64,000 nt of DNA from JACKCR01 sp041390305 (GCA_041390305.1 JAWKQE010000023.1:1-64000), one strand, 5' to 3'. Numbered from the stretch's first letter, positions 1 to 9,610 are shown. The notes: generated by a model not told the origin, from the letters alone. Numbers and translations are program-made.

Positions 1-1
1 G

Positions 2-835
2 CTGGCCCGGTCTGCCGCGGTGAAGTTCATCCGGCCGGAGGTCATTGCGGGCATGCGTCCGAGCGACATCCAGACACTCAACCAACGGTTCGAGCACGAG
101 GTGCAGGCCACCGCCGCGCTCGAGTCGCCTCACACGGTCGACATCTACGACTACGGCGTCACTCCCGAGGGTACGTTCTACTACGTGATGGAGCTTCTGC
201 GTGGGATCGACCTGGAAACCCTGGTGAACCGGTTCGGTCCGGTGGCGCCGGAGCGCGTCGTCTACGTGCTGACCCAGGCCTGTCACTCACTCCACGAAGC
301 CCATTCTCGCGGCCTCATCCACCGCGACATCAAGCCGGCCAACCTCTTCCTCTGTCGCTACGGGGAGGACTGTGACTTCGTCAAAGTGCTCGACTTCGGG
401 CTCGTGAAGCGAGACCGAGCCGGTGACGAGACCGATCCGATGCTGACCCGCGAAGGTTCGATCACCGGCACTCCCGCGTACATGTATCCCGAAGCCATCA
501 CCGGTGCGAGTCCGGTCGACCAACGCTCGGACATCTACTCGATCGGCTGTGTCGCCTACTGGCTCCTCACCGGTCAACTCGTCTTTCCGGCCAGGACGGC
601 CTTGGCCATGCTCGCGGAACACGCGAACGCGAAGCCGGTGCCTCCGTCCCAACGCTCGGAACTCGACATCCCGGAAGCGCTCGACGAGATCGTGCTCGCT
701 TGTCTCGCGAAGCGGCCCGAGGATCGACCGAGCGGAGCGGAGGTGCTCGCCGCACGTCTCGCGGACGTCACGTTCCAGAAGCCGTGGGACAACGGGTCCG
801 CCCGCGCGTGGTGGGATCTGCACCAGGTGGCCTGA
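2..835 (+). CDS. Serine/threonine protein kinase, 5' end outside window
   Basis: Hanks-type Ser/Thr kinase that would phosphorylate protein substrates in the cytoplasm. The reading frame is open to the left edge, so the glycine-rich loop is missing. The first visible residues include the A-V-K of the ATP-anchoring lysine (the GTG at 20 is that valine, not a start). Downstream are the catalytic HRDIKPANL motif, the DFG motif (DFGLVKR) and an activation segment with GTPAYMYPE, where the usual APE reads YPE. The helical lobe follows with RSDIYSIGCVAYWLLTG. The protein stops shortly after the kinase fold with no membrane segment or C-terminal sensor domain. Family is certain; substrate is unknown. 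Confidence 0.9.
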   Translation: MARSAAVKFIRPEVIAGMRPSDIQTLNQRFEHEVQATAALESPHTVDIYDYGVTPEGTFYYVMELLRGIDLETLVNRFGPVAPERVVYVLTQACHSLHEAHSRGLIHRDIKPANLFLCRYGEDCDFVKVLDFGLVKRDRAGDETDPMLTREGSITGTPAYMYPEAITGASPVDQRSDIYSIGCVAYWLLTGQLVFPARTALAMLAEHANAKPVPPSQRSELDIPEALDEIVLACLAKRPEDRPSGAEVLAARLADVTFQKPWDNGSARAWWDLHQVA

Positions 836-945
836 TCCACCGGCCTCTCCTTGTGCCGCTGACCCGGCTGTCGGGGGGCGTCAGCGAGTGCGTCTCGGGT
901 CGAGGAGTCGACCGGCCCAATCCGGAAGCGTCGAGCGCTTCTCAG

Positions 946-1893
946 TCACGCCATTCGAAGAGCTGGTGCCTTCCCTGGCTGGTAGAGATCAACGTGATGG
1001 AGTGCCTGCCGATCTTCTGGGGGAGCCTGCATGTACTCGTCCCGGTAATCCAGGAAGGGAAGCGGTCGCTGGGATGCGAGGACGACCTGCCATGCCATTG
1101 CCCTTCCGAAGATGAAGTAGAGATGCTCGTGGGACCTGCGTAGCGAGGCGATCACGTTTTCGATGCTGCATCGGCCGGGATGGATCTCGACGACCATGGT
1201 ACGGACCCGCTCCGCGAGAAGTGCCTCGTTTCCCACGAGGACGTCTTCTTCCGCGCCTTCGATGTCCATCTTCAGAAGGTCGACCGTGGACGGAATGCGA
1301 CTCAGAACCGACCCCAACGTGACCGCGGGGACGGTCTCGTTGCCCGTCCCGCTCTTCGCGATCCTGCTGCCGGTGCTGAACTCTGAGTTCTGGAAGGCGA
1401 TCCGGCCGTCCTCTTTCCAGATGGCGGCCTGGGTGGTCTTCCAGTCGAACTGAGGGTTGCGGCTCCGGTTCTTCTCGAGGAGCGCGTACGCCCTGCCACT
1501 CGGCTCGAAGGACGAGACCGCTGCCTTCGGGAACAACGAGAAGAGGAAGATCGGGAAGGCCCCAGCGTTCGCGCCGAGGTCGAGGACGACGGGTGTCTCG
1601 CTCCCTTCGAGAGCGCCGGCCACGAACGAGTACTCCCCATCGAGGAGGACTTCCCGCACGCCGTGCCACTCCGGCCGTCCGATGGCGAACGGGATGTCTC
1701 CGAAGCGAAACTCGTGCTGCTCCGTGACTCCGCTGCGTGAAACCGGTGAGGTGAGGAGAAAGCGAAACAGCTTCCACCGATCGGAGGAGACGGCGGCGTA
1801 CTTCGATGTACTGGTGGCGGCGGCCTGGAGCCGCCTCGGGAACCGGATGGCTTCGGCCAGCGGTGTGCCTTTCAGGCTGTCTTTGAGCGACAT
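946..1893 (-). CDS. FkbM family SAM-dependent methyltransferase
   Basis: A 315-residue protein with the FkbM-type methyltransferase fold. Motif I for S-adenosylmethionine binding is VVLDLGANAGAFPIF (about residue 103), motif II carries the acidic residue in SSFEPSGRAY, and the family signature VDLLKMDIEGAEEDVL sits near residue 205, followed by VVEIHPG. FkbM relatives O-methylate sugars or polyketide-type small molecules; the substrate here cannot be read from sequence. The start ATG at 1893 has a GAGGA ribosome-binding site a few bases upstream. It is convergent with the kinase on its left and stands alone, with no glycan cluster around it. Confidence 0.88.
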   Translation of the reverse strand: MSLKDSLKGTPLAEAIRFPRRLQAAATSTSKYAAVSSDRWKLFRFLLTSPVSRSGVTEQHEFRFGDIPFAIGRPEWHGVREVLLDGEYSFVAGALEGSETPVVLDLGANAGAFPIFLFSLFPKAAVSSFEPSGRAYALLEKNRSRNPQFDWKTTQAAIWKEDGRIAFQNSEFSTGSRIAKSGTGNETVPAVTLGSVLSRIPSTVDLLKMDIEGAEEDVLVGNEALLAERVRTMVVEIHPGRCSIENVIASLRRSHEHLYFIFGRAMAWQVVLASQRPLPFLDYRDEYMQAPPEDRQALHHVDLYQPGKAPALRMA

Positions 1894-2037
1894 GATCCTC
1901 GCTGTTCCCGCGCGCCGTACACATGAGAGAGTTGGAAGGATGCTCTCGATTGCCAGAACCTCGCCGAGAGCAAGGGCATACTACGCCGGTTCTCCGCCTC
2001 GAGGATAGGGTCCCTGGACCGCAGAGAGCGTCTGACG

Positions 2038-2559
2038 CTAGTTGAAAGCCCCCGGCTCGATCTCACCTCGCAGGGAGTAGGCCACGATCCCATCCACTAC
2101 CAATCCACAAGCGCCGAGGATCATGGTGTTCCTGAGTCCGCTTCGCTGGATCCGGACGACTTCGTCCGGATGGAGTGTTCTCCGGTCGGAGCCGGAATCG
2201 AACGCAACGCCGCCCATGCGCCCCTCGAGGGACACGACGATGGCCTCAGGTTCCGGTTCGGTCTCCCGGCCGACGATCTCGACGACCGTGGCTCCGCGTA
2301 GGATCTCGCCGTTCGAGAGCTCGACACGAATGGTGTCGTGGACACGAAGGTCTGAGGGTCCAACCGTGTCTGATCGGTTGCGATCCATGAGGTAGCCGGT
2401 GGTGACGCCGATGGCGGTGCACCCGAGGGGGCCGAATCCAAGCAGCAGGGCGATGAGGCAGAGTGCGAACGCGTGGATGCGTGGATCGCGGAGGCGTCCC
2501 TGAGGGGGCGCACCGTGAACTTTGGCGCCGCTGGTGGAACTCGAAATCACTGTCATCAT
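2038..2559 (-). CDS. Hypothetical lipoprotein
   Basis: A 173-residue protein not recognised as a named family. A hydrophobic stretch of about 20 residues ends in the lipobox-like LGFGPLGC, so it is probably a lipid-anchored envelope protein. The N-terminus before that stretch is long (about 28 residues), so the true start may be downstream, although no better start codon is obvious. The mature part holds a short beta-rich segment (HDTIRVELSNGEILRGATV) resembling the small sheet domains that follow glycine-zipper proteins in this window, for example 4122-4703, then a second hydrophobic segment near the C-terminus (NTMILGACGLVVDGIVAY). Confidence 0.6.
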   Translation of the reverse strand: MMTVISSSTSGAKVHGAPPQGRLRDPRIHAFALCLIALLLGFGPLGCTAIGVTTGYLMDRNRSDTVGPSDLRVHDTIRVELSNGEILRGATVVEIVGRETEPEPEAIVVSLEGRMGGVAFDSGSDRRTLHPDEVVRIQRSGLRNTMILGACGLVVDGIVAYSLRGEIEPGAFN

Positions 2560-2593
2560 GGGGAAGCGTCGGGGATCGGGGACCCGCCCGCAA

Positions 2594-4003
2594 TCACAGA
2601 CTTCGCGATTCTGTACTACCTGGACGAGACCTCCCGCAAAAAGGCTCGATCACCCTCTCCGCCACCCGCATGCCGGCGCGCTGGCTGAGGAACGCGAGTC
2701 GGAGGACGAACTGCCCGTCGACGGTCGTGCTCGACAGGTGCAGCTCGTGCGTGGCATTCAACGCCTCGAAGATCCGCCGAGATTCGGCGTCGCCGGCGAC
2801 GGCGCGGAAGGCGACGACCGACAGGTCGCATTTGCAGACGATCTCGAACGCCGGCATGGCCGCGATCTGCTGAGCGGTCCAGTCCGCGCGGTCGAGCATG
2901 GCGTCGAGAGCGTCACGGAAGAGGGCGACGCCGTGGATCTGGAGTGGGAACCATACGGTGAGGCCGCGATTCGGGCGGGTGAGCTCGGGGCCCAGGGCGA
3001 AGTAGTGGGGGAGTCCGCTTCCGGCGACGTCCTGCATGTACGAACCGCGGCCCTCGTGGGCCCCAGCCAATGTGGAGCGGTCGCGCACGAGCAGGCCGCC
3101 GATGCCGAAGGGCAGGAACAGCGACTTGTGTGCGTCCACGGTGATCGAGTCGGCCAGCGAGATGCCCGCGAGCCGCTCACGTCCGCGCTCGGTCAGCTGG
3201 AAGAACCCGCCGTAGGCCGCGTCGACGTGATGCCAGGCTCCTTCCGATGCCGCAACGGCCGCGCACTCGGCGATCGGGTCGATGCTGCCCGTGTCCGTCG
3301 TGCCGGCGTTGCTGACGATCATCATCGGCCGAAGCCCCGCGGCACGGTCGGAGGCGATCGCCGCACGGAGCGCGCCGACATCGATCGTGAGCTGCGAGGT
3401 CGTGGGAACCTGGCGCACGCGGTCAGGTGCGATCCCGGCGATCCTCGTCGACTTGCTCACCGAGTGGTGTGCGGCCGTCGAGGCGTAGATGACTCCTTCA
3501 CGGAAGTCTTCGCCGAAGCTCGAACGCGCGGTCACGACCGCGGTGAGGTTCGCGAGCGATCCGCCCGAAAGCAGGATCCCCCCGGCGGCCTCCGGTAGGC
3601 CGAAGAGCGAAGTCATCCACCGGATGACGCTCTCTTCCATCGCAACGCACCCAGGGCTCGCGTGGCTGCCGCCGGTGTACCGATTGGTGACGGCGCCGAG
3701 AAAGCCCGCCAGTGCCGAACTGTAGATTCCGCCGCTGGGGATGTAGGAGAGATGCCCGGGCGACGTGGTGTCGAAACCGGTGCCGAGCGCGGCCGCGAAG
3801 TCTTCGAACACGCTGTCCAGAGGGCGGGCGCGCTCCTCCGGCGGGGCCAGGAGACGGCGCAACAGCTCAGGGTCGGCTGCGGGCAAGGATGCAGGGGCCG
3901 TCGCGCGTTCCGAGAGGAAGTGCTCGGTGAAGGACAGTACGGCGTCATTCAGCAGCGCACGCTGCGTTTCGTCGGGCTCGAGGGGGAAACTGGGATGAGT
4001 CAT
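2594..4003 (-). CDS. Pyridoxal-phosphate-dependent amino acid decarboxylase (group II)
   Basis: A 469-residue protein of the aromatic-L-amino-acid/glutamate decarboxylase family, fold-type I PLP enzymes that remove the alpha-carboxylate of an amino acid. The PLP-binding lysine is Lys293 in TVDAHKSLFLP. The cofactor pocket motif HVDAAYGG is at 259-266, and the N-terminal LSYIPSGGIYSS and ILLSGGSLANL segments are typical. The length matches the family. The residues that would distinguish Trp/Tyr/Phe from Glu or Asp as substrate cannot be assigned by eye. It is a single gene; the ATG at 4003 has only a weak ribosome-binding site. Confidence 0.9.
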   Translation of the reverse strand: MTHPSFPLEPDETQRALLNDAVLSFTEHFLSERATAPASLPAADPELLRRLLAPPEERARPLDSVFEDFAAALGTGFDTTSPGHLSYIPSGGIYSSALAGFLGAVTNRYTGGSHASPGCVAMEESVIRWMTSLFGLPEAAGGILLSGGSLANLTAVVTARSSFGEDFREGVIYASTAAHHSVSKSTRIAGIAPDRVRQVPTTSQLTIDVGALRAAIASDRAAGLRPMMIVSNAGTTDTGSIDPIAECAAVAASEGAWHHVDAAYGGFFQLTERGRERLAGISLADSITVDAHKSLFLPFGIGGLLVRDRSTLAGAHEGRGSYMQDVAGSGLPHYFALGPELTRPNRGLTVWFPLQIHGVALFRDALDAMLDRADWTAQQIAAMPAFEIVCKCDLSVVAFRAVAGDAESRRIFEALNATHELHLSSTTVDGQFVLRLAFLSQRAGMRVAERVIEPFCGRSRPGSTESRSL

Positions 4004-4121
4004 GGTCCGGGGAGCTTTCCAGTTTCTCGACGTGCGATCCAGGGGAAAGCGCGCTCGGGCCGAACCGGACGGTCAATACGACTGCACTGGGAGGCCAAAT
4101 GTCCGGTCCTCGAGTGCGCGC

Positions 4122-4703
4122 CTACCGCGAGAACAGAACGAGATCGAACTCCACCGCTGACTTCGTCGGGAGGATGGCCGCGGAGTCCACGCTGTAGCGA
4201 TAGGTGTCGTTCCACGTAGGCGTGCGGACGCAGAAGCCAATGATTCCGCCCGTGAACAACCCGACTGTAGTCCCGACGGTGGCGCCGGCCGGGCCGGCGA
4301 GATCCTCGAACCACGAATCGTTCTCATGGGCGGCGCCGATTGCGTAACCTGCGCCAAAGCCGACGAGAGCGCCGATGAGCATGCCCCTGCCGGTGTGCCG
4401 TTGGGTTCCCGTCTGCACCTGCAGGTGGGTCGAGTTGGCCGGGAGCGATAGCGTTTCCGGGACTCCTGATGTGGGCGCCACGCTGATTTCCGTTCCGGAC
4501 GCTTCGAGGAAACGCGCCTCCACCCAGTCGCCGTCCTCGAGCCGAACGCGAACTCTGTCGCCGGCCGCGAGAGTCCAAGGGCCTCGAGTTTCCACCGCGG
4601 GTGGAGACCAGACATCCTGAGCCCGAATCTCCGTGGCAGTGGCGAGAAGACAGCTGAGACTGAGTGCAGACACGACGAACCGCGTGAGTGAGACGTATCG
4701 CAT
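4122..4703 (-). CDS. Exported glycine-zipper protein
   Basis: A 193-residue protein with a Sec signal peptide (hydrophobic core VVSALSLSCLLATATEIRA, probable cleavage after IRA). A small beta domain follows (about residues 45-100, with RVRVRLEDGDWVEARFLEASG), then a Gly/Ala-rich membrane-active segment, GMLIGALVGFGAGYAIGAA, and a second one, GATVGTTVGLFTGGIIGF. This arrangement of a small beta domain plus a glycine zipper recurs in envelope proteins of unknown function. A strong AGGAAGGA ribosome-binding site precedes the ATG. No specific function can be assigned. Confidence 0.72.
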   Translation of the reverse strand: MRYVSLTRFVVSALSLSCLLATATEIRAQDVWSPPAVETRGPWTLAAGDRVRVRLEDGDWVEARFLEASGTEISVAPTSGVPETLSLPANSTHLQVQTGTQRHTGRGMLIGALVGFGAGYAIGAAHENDSWFEDLAGPAGATVGTTVGLFTGGIIGFCVRTPTWNDTYRYSVDSAAILPTKSAVEFDLVLFSR

Positions 4704-5206
4704 GACTGTTCCTTCCTCTGTGCCCCGGCGACGGCGTGAAAGCCCGGAGTCGGGTCACCTTCCGTAACCGAACCAAGGCCCGTTTGCCTGGTGGAGTTCC
4801 GATTCGACCCCGAATGAACAGGTGTTTCCGCTTCGGTCAGACTACGGCGCGAGGTGGGGAATCGATGAGTCGTACGGGTAACGGTCCGGCGGAAAGCTGT
4901 CACTGAGGCGCCTGGAGCCCAGCCCGACGGATCGGATGGATCGGTGACCCATGAGCATGAGTCGCATCCACTTTGGGTGCGCGAGCGCGGCCCTTGCGCG
5001 TGGAATGACGCCGGACCTGGTGCGCTTCTCTGGTCTAAGGGTTCGTTGCCCGGCCTCCGATCCATGGTGTAGTCACGCATACGAAGTGCGTGGCCGGATG
5101 GGTCATCGTGAGTCGCTCTTCCGCGGAGATCTGGGGGCGGAAGATCGACGGCACTGACCCTTCGCCGAGGGTGTCACCAGCAGTCCGCAGGGGGCGCATC
5201 GATCTC
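4704..5206. other. Intergenic gap between divergent genes
   Basis: About 500 bp between the start of the glycine-zipper gene (minus strand) and the next plus-strand gene. Both promoters should lie here. I see no tRNA, no clear hairpin and no coding stretch that looks real; the overlapping open frames are Arg/Ser-rich artefacts of high GC. Confidence 0.4.
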
Positions 5207-5686
5207 ATGCGTTCAGCCTGTCGAGTCCGTTCGAGAGTGAAGAAGCTCATCGTCAACTCCAGGGTCCGGGTCAGACTGATCCTCGCATCGTTGGCCGCCG
5301 CGTGGATGGCTCTCGTGTGGTTCAACCTACGAGGAACGCGTCCGGCAACGGGAGAGGAAGTCGCGGACGTTCTCGCCTATCTCCGGCAGGTTGCCGCTTC
5401 GGGCGAGTTGGCACGCGTCTCCACCGAGCACGACGGAAGCTACGTTCGGTTCGCCGACGGAACGTGGATCATCGGTTGGCACCACAGCATGCACGTCAAT
5501 GACGGTGTGGATGACTATGCTGTCGTGCTGACATCCTCGAACGATGCCTACTTCTCGAGAGAGCACTTCTGTGCACCGGGAGGGCTCGGACGCGCAACGG
5601 TGGAGGATCTGGCGAGCGTCTCGGAGTTCCTCGAGAGGACGCAGGACCGCCACCCATGGGTCAAGCTCGGCCGGCTCGATCGGTAG
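5207..5686 (+). CDS. Hypothetical membrane-anchored protein
   Basis: A 159-residue protein of unrecognised family. A basic N-terminus (RVRSRVKKLIVNSRVRVR) precedes a single hydrophobic segment, LILASLAAAWMALVWF, so it is probably anchored by its N-terminus with the rest outside. The soluble part contains EEVADVLAYLRQVAASGEL and a Trp/His-rich stretch (GTWIIGWHHSMHVND). The ATG at 5207 has a GGGGG tract about 12 bases upstream; the GTG at 5237 and a longer form from 5090 are alternatives. Its 3' end faces the kinase gene at 5761-8166. Confidence 0.5.
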   Translation: MRSACRVRSRVKKLIVNSRVRVRLILASLAAAWMALVWFNLRGTRPATGEEVADVLAYLRQVAASGELARVSTEHDGSYVRFADGTWIIGWHHSMHVNDGVDDYAVVLTSSNDAYFSREHFCAPGGLGRATVEDLASVSEFLERTQDRHPWVKLGRLDR

Positions 5687-5697
5687 CTTCGGCGGCC

Positions 5698-5717
5698 CGG
5701 AAGCCACGGCGCTTCCG
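5698..5717. terminator. Possible bidirectional terminator hairpin
   Basis: CGGAAG and CTTCCG form a 6-bp perfect stem with an 8-base loop, lying between two convergent genes (stops at 5686 and 5761). There is no T-run on either side, so support is weak and mostly positional. Confidence 0.25.
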
Positions 5718-5760
5718 CAGCGGCTCTGGGCGATGATCCGTCGCCGTACCCACCGAGGTC

Positions 5761-8166
5761 CTAGAACTGCGTCGAGTTTCCCAGAAGCTCCGACCCTCGA
5801 GGACGCCCTGATTCGATTTTCACTTCGCGGAACAGTTGGAACCGTGCCTCGTCGATCATCGGAGCCTGAAGGGGCCAGGTCAGTGTCCATGGACAGACCC
5901 GGGGGCCGAACTCTGCGCGGTCGAGCAGGGGATGACAGGGGCTCTCGAGCCGAAAGACCATCGGTTGTATCCGGTCGATCGTCCGCGAGTACTGAATCGC
6001 CGTCGTTGCCAGATCGGGCTCATTCAAGCGAAACGCGGCTTCCACGACGGGTGCCATCAGGAAGTACCTGGAGGGCGCGATGGAAGCTTCCCGCAGGAGC
6101 TCGCGCGCCTCTTCGACTCGGTTCTGTCGGGCGTAGAGCTGGGCACGAAGCGGCCAGAGATGCTCGCTGTCGACGCGTTCATCGGCGAGCGCACGCCCCA
6201 GCACGCGGTCGGCTTCCTCTGGGTCTCCCAGCTCCAGCCTCGTCCTGAACTCGAAGGTGGTGAGGATGGTCAGGCTGAAGTGCGCATCCGCCCAAACGCG
6301 GGCCTGCCGGATGAGGGTGAGGGTTTCCTCCCACCGGCGCGTCCAGAAGAGGATGGCGACGAGCCACAACACGGCCACCCCTTCCTGAGGGTCGAGTTCG
6401 AGCACGCGCCGCGCCAGTCGTTCGGTCCGGGCGAGGTCTCCGCGAGTGAAGCTCGTGATGCCCAGATTGATCAGGGCCGGTGTGAAATCGGGATCGACGC
6501 TCAGGGCCTTCGTGAGAGCCTGAACCACCTCCTCGTGCGGAGCGCTCGTGGCGACCAGGATGTTTGCCTCGGCCTTGAAGGCATCCGGGAGCTTCGGGTC
6601 GAGTGCCACGGCTCGACGAACGGCACTCATGCCCTGGGCCGCGGTCGCTTCGGGATTCTCCGACCAGCGGTGAATCAGGAACTGACCACAACAGTCGGCG
6701 ACGCCGGACCAGGCCAAGGCGTACTCGGGGTCCAGTGAGATCGCCTCCTGAAACAAAGCCAGGGCTTCCTCCATCGCGCCTTGCTCGTAGAGGGAGTACT
6801 TCTCACGTCCGCGAAGGTAGAGGTCGTAGGCCTTCACATTCTCCGGACGGTCACGGGCCATCTCCCGGATGTCGCTGGGAGACATGGCGACGCGCAGGGA
6901 GTCCACGATGGCGGTGGCGATCTCGTCCTGCACCGCGAACACGTCCTCCAGCGTTCGGTCGAAACGCTCTCCCCAGAGCTGGAATCCGTCGGCGGTGTTG
7001 ATGAGCTGCGTCGTGATGCGGATCCGGTCGCCCGCCCGGCGGACGCTCCCCTCGAGGACCGCGCTCACTCCCAGATCCCGGGCGATCCGGGTCAGATCCA
7101 CTTCCTGACCTCTGTAACGACTGACTGCATTCTTGCTGGCCACACGGAGGCCCTTGATCTTGGAGAGGTCCGTGAGGATGTCCTCGGTGATCCCCGCGCA
7201 GAAGTACTTGCTGTCCTCGTCATTCGCCAGATTCTGGAAGTAGAGAACTGCCAGGGAAGGAGTACCTACGGTGGCTTGGACCGGGTGGGAGGTCGAGCTG
7301 TGGGCATCCAGACTCTTCAGCTCACGGCCGATGTCTCCGACGTCGCGGGGGCGCAGGTTCACGTCCTTCGTGAGGCAGCGCCGGATCAGGTCCTGCAGTC
7401 GGGACGGCGTGCCCGATGGCATCCGGGTCCAGTCGGGCTCACGCTCCAGGATCTGAGCGATCACGTCGCTCGGCGTCGCTCCCGAGAACACCTGGCGACC
7501 GCTGAGACACTCCATGAGGACACAACCGAACGCCCAGATGTCGGCCCGCTTGTCCGTAGGCAGGCCGCGGGCCTGCTCCGGGCTCATATAGGCGGCCGTT
7601 CCCAGGATCATGCCCTCGGCCGTTGCCGGGTAGGCATGGGCATGCGTCTTCGTCAGCTCCGCTCCAGAGTCAGACGGCGGGAGTTCGTCCTTGGCCAGTC
7701 CGAAGTCGAGGACCTTGACCGTCCCCGAGGAAGTGATCATGACGTTTCCGGGCTTGATGTCGCGGTGGATGATCCCCTTCTCGTGAGCGGCTTCGATGGC
7801 GGCGGCGATCTGCGTCCCCAGGTGGATGGTGTCCGTGACGGGGAGTGGACCCTGCAGCAGCCTCTGAGCCAGAGTTTCGCCGTCCACGAACTCCAGGATC
7901 AGGTAGGGGCCGCTTCCGTCCTCGGCATCCTCGATCCCGTGGATTCCGGCGATGTTGGGATGGTTGAGCGCAGCCAGAAGACGGGCTTCCTGCTCGAAGC
8001 GGCCCCGGCGTCCGGCGTTGTCCTTGAGATCCGCGGGAAGCGCCTTGATCGCCACCGCCCGCTCCAGTCGCGAGTCGCGGGCGCGATACACCTCTCCCAT
8101 GCCCCCGGCGCCTGCGGGGCTCAGGACCTCGTAGCTTCCGATGCGATGGCCGGGGGTCAGGAGCAT
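5761..8166 (-). CDS. Serine/threonine kinase with FlgO/TolB-like domain and TPR repeats
   Basis: An 801-residue cytoplasmic protein in three parts. Residues 10-290 are a complete Hanks kinase: glycine loop GAGGMG (19-24), Lys41 in VAIK, HRD at 134-136, DFG at 154-156 and GTAAYMSPE near 190-197. Residues about 305-430 match the FlgO/TolB-like domain often fused to kinases and adenylate cyclases (SLAVLYFQNLANDEDSKYF, then ARDLGVSAVLEGSVRR and LWGERFDR). The remainder to about residue 760 is helical TPR repeats, such as EALALFQEAISLDPEYALAW. No transmembrane segment is visible. Such proteins are thought to be signalling hubs in which the TPR part binds partners; inputs and substrates are unknown. 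Confidence 0.92.
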   Translation of the reverse strand: MLLTPGHRIGSYEVLSPAGAGGMGEVYRARDSRLERAVAIKALPADLKDNAGRRGRFEQEARLLAALNHPNIAGIHGIEDAEDGSGPYLILEFVDGETLAQRLLQGPLPVTDTIHLGTQIAAAIEAAHEKGIIHRDIKPGNVMITSSGTVKVLDFGLAKDELPPSDSGAELTKTHAHAYPATAEGMILGTAAYMSPEQARGLPTDKRADIWAFGCVLMECLSGRQVFSGATPSDVIAQILEREPDWTRMPSGTPSRLQDLIRRCLTKDVNLRPRDVGDIGRELKSLDAHSSTSHPVQATVGTPSLAVLYFQNLANDEDSKYFCAGITEDILTDLSKIKGLRVASKNAVSRYRGQEVDLTRIARDLGVSAVLEGSVRRAGDRIRITTQLINTADGFQLWGERFDRTLEDVFAVQDEIATAIVDSLRVAMSPSDIREMARDRPENVKAYDLYLRGREKYSLYEQGAMEEALALFQEAISLDPEYALAWSGVADCCGQFLIHRWSENPEATAAQGMSAVRRAVALDPKLPDAFKAEANILVATSAPHEEVVQALTKALSVDPDFTPALINLGITSFTRGDLARTERLARRVLELDPQEGVAVLWLVAILFWTRRWEETLTLIRQARVWADAHFSLTILTTFEFRTRLELGDPEEADRVLGRALADERVDSEHLWPLRAQLYARQNRVEEARELLREASIAPSRYFLMAPVVEAAFRLNEPDLATTAIQYSRTIDRIQPMVFRLESPCHPLLDRAEFGPRVCPWTLTWPLQAPMIDEARFQLFREVKIESGRPRGSELLGNSTQF

Positions 8167-8174
8167 GATGGGCG

Positions 8175-8180
8175 ACTATA
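8175..8180 (-). promoter_or_regulatory. Possible -10 element, leaderless start of kinase gene
   Basis: Reading on the minus strand, TATAGT lies 8 bases upstream of the kinase ATG at 8166, and there is no Shine-Dalgarno between them. If this is the -10 box, transcription would begin at or next to the start codon. No convincing -35 was found. Confidence 0.25.
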
Positions 8181-8249
8181 GCGCATCTCGCTCTGGGGTG
8201 ACGGCGTCGACGTGCTGTCGCGCGGCGGCACTTTCAAGGCGATCGAGAC

Positions 8250-9368
8250 TCAGCGATTCAACTCTTCGGTATCGGCCAGACGATAGCTGGTGCTCCGGCC
8301 TCCGCCAGCGTTCTTCATCAGAATGCCCCGGTCCAGCAGTTCGCGGATGTCGCGAAGCGCGGTATCGGACGAACACCCGGCGAGCTTTGCGTACTTCGAC
8401 GTGCTGAGGGGTCCTTCGAAGTCGTCCAGCATCCGGTTGATGACCTTCCGCTGACGCTCGTTCACCGGGCGTTGATTGATGCTCTGCCAGAGGTCTGCCT
8501 TTCGGAGCACGGAGCCAAGGGTCCGGCCGGCGCCCTCGATCGTGCGATCGAGGCAGGCCAGGAACCATGTCAGCCAACGCGTGATGTCGAGCCCGCCGCA
8601 TTGAACCGACTCGAGTTCCCGGTAGTACTCCCTTCGCTCGGCCTCGATCGCCGTGGACATGCTGTAGAAACGGTCCTTCGTGTCGTCGGCCCGGGAGAGT
8701 GCCATGTCGGCGATGGCCCGGGCGATCCGGCCGTTGCCGTCGGCGAACGGATGGATGGTGACGAACCAGAAGTGGGCGACTCCGACTTTGAGGACGGGAT
8801 CCAGCTCGGAAGTCTGATTGAACCAGCCGAGAAAGCTCGCCATCTCTGCATCCAGACGGCCCGCGTCGGGTGCCTCGAAGTGAACTCGCTCGCGGCCGAT
8901 GGGGCCCGAGACGACCTGCATCGAGCCCGCTTCTCCGGTACGCCAGGCTCCGGCGGTGATCCGTTGCATTCCACTTCTGCCCGTGGGGAAGAGGGCGGCG
9001 TGCCATCCAAAGAGGCGCTCTTCGGTGAGCGGATCGCCGAAGTTCCTCGTGGCGTCGAGCATCATTTCGACGACGCCTTCGACGTCCCGGCTCGGCCTGG
9101 GAAGGCCGACCACGTCGAGTCCGATCCGGCGGGCGATCGAGGAGCGGACCTCTTCTGGGTTCAGGTGCTCCCCTTCGATCGCCGAGGACTTGACGACCTC
9201 GTCCGTGAGGGTGGTCAGGCCGGCTTCCTGGCGGAGCTCGAAACCGAGCGTCTCCATCTTCCCCAGGTGCCGGCCCTGCTTGTGGCGCACCCCGGCCAGG
9301 GGACCTACGAGGGCGTCCGCGTTCCATGTCAGCTCCGGCCAGCCGGGCAGCTCGTGAATGTAGGTCAT
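8250..9368 (-). CDS. Fic family protein (DUF4172-Fic-winged helix)
   Basis: A 372-residue Fic-domain enzyme that would transfer AMP, or another nucleotide-linked group, to a hydroxyl side chain of a target protein. The N-terminus (IHELPGWPELTWN) is the DUF4172 type. An inhibitory-helix motif, SSAIEGEHL (61-69, S-x-x-x-E-G), precedes the core. The catalytic HPFADGNGRIAR (206-217, His206) is intact. The C-terminal 70 residues look like a winged helix (STSKYAKLAGCSSDTALRDIREL). The ATG at 9368 is preferred over the one at 9404 because GGAG lies about 10 bases upstream and the family starts at this methionine. It opens an accessory island of toxin-antitoxin-type genes. Confidence 0.92.
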   Translation of the reverse strand: MTYIHELPGWPELTWNADALVGPLAGVRHKQGRHLGKMETLGFELRQEAGLTTLTDEVVKSSAIEGEHLNPEEVRSSIARRIGLDVVGLPRPSRDVEGVVEMMLDATRNFGDPLTEERLFGWHAALFPTGRSGMQRITAGAWRTGEAGSMQVVSGPIGRERVHFEAPDAGRLDAEMASFLGWFNQTSELDPVLKVGVAHFWFVTIHPFADGNGRIARAIADMALSRADDTKDRFYSMSTAIEAERREYYRELESVQCGGLDITRWLTWFLACLDRTIEGAGRTLGSVLRKADLWQSINQRPVNERQRKVINRMLDDFEGPLSTSKYAKLAGCSSDTALRDIRELLDRGILMKNAGGGRSTSYRLADTEELNR

Positions 9369-9574
9369 AATCACCGCATCTCCTGCGTCGATTATCGGTC
9401 GCATTCACCGCGTGGGCAAGGGGATTCGCCGCATCAGGAGCGGTGAATCCTCCGGAAGGGGAGCGGCCTGGTAGAGGGCTGGCAGTGGTGCGACTCCCAA
9501 GCTGACCTCGAGACCGTGTCGGGTCTCTCTTGTCCAGGGGGCCCAGTTTCCTACCGAAGAAGTATGCGAATGAG

Positions 9575-9584
9575 TATGATCATA
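9575..9584. promoter_or_regulatory. Candidate operator of the MazEF-type pair
   Basis: TATGATCATA is a perfect 10-bp palindrome in a locally AT-rich patch, 26 bases upstream of the antitoxin start. Ribbon-helix-helix antitoxins autoregulate by binding such palindromes; that this one is the site is inference. Confidence 0.35.
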
Positions 9585-9610
9585 TGCACGGTGCTATCCA
9601 GGAGGTGCGC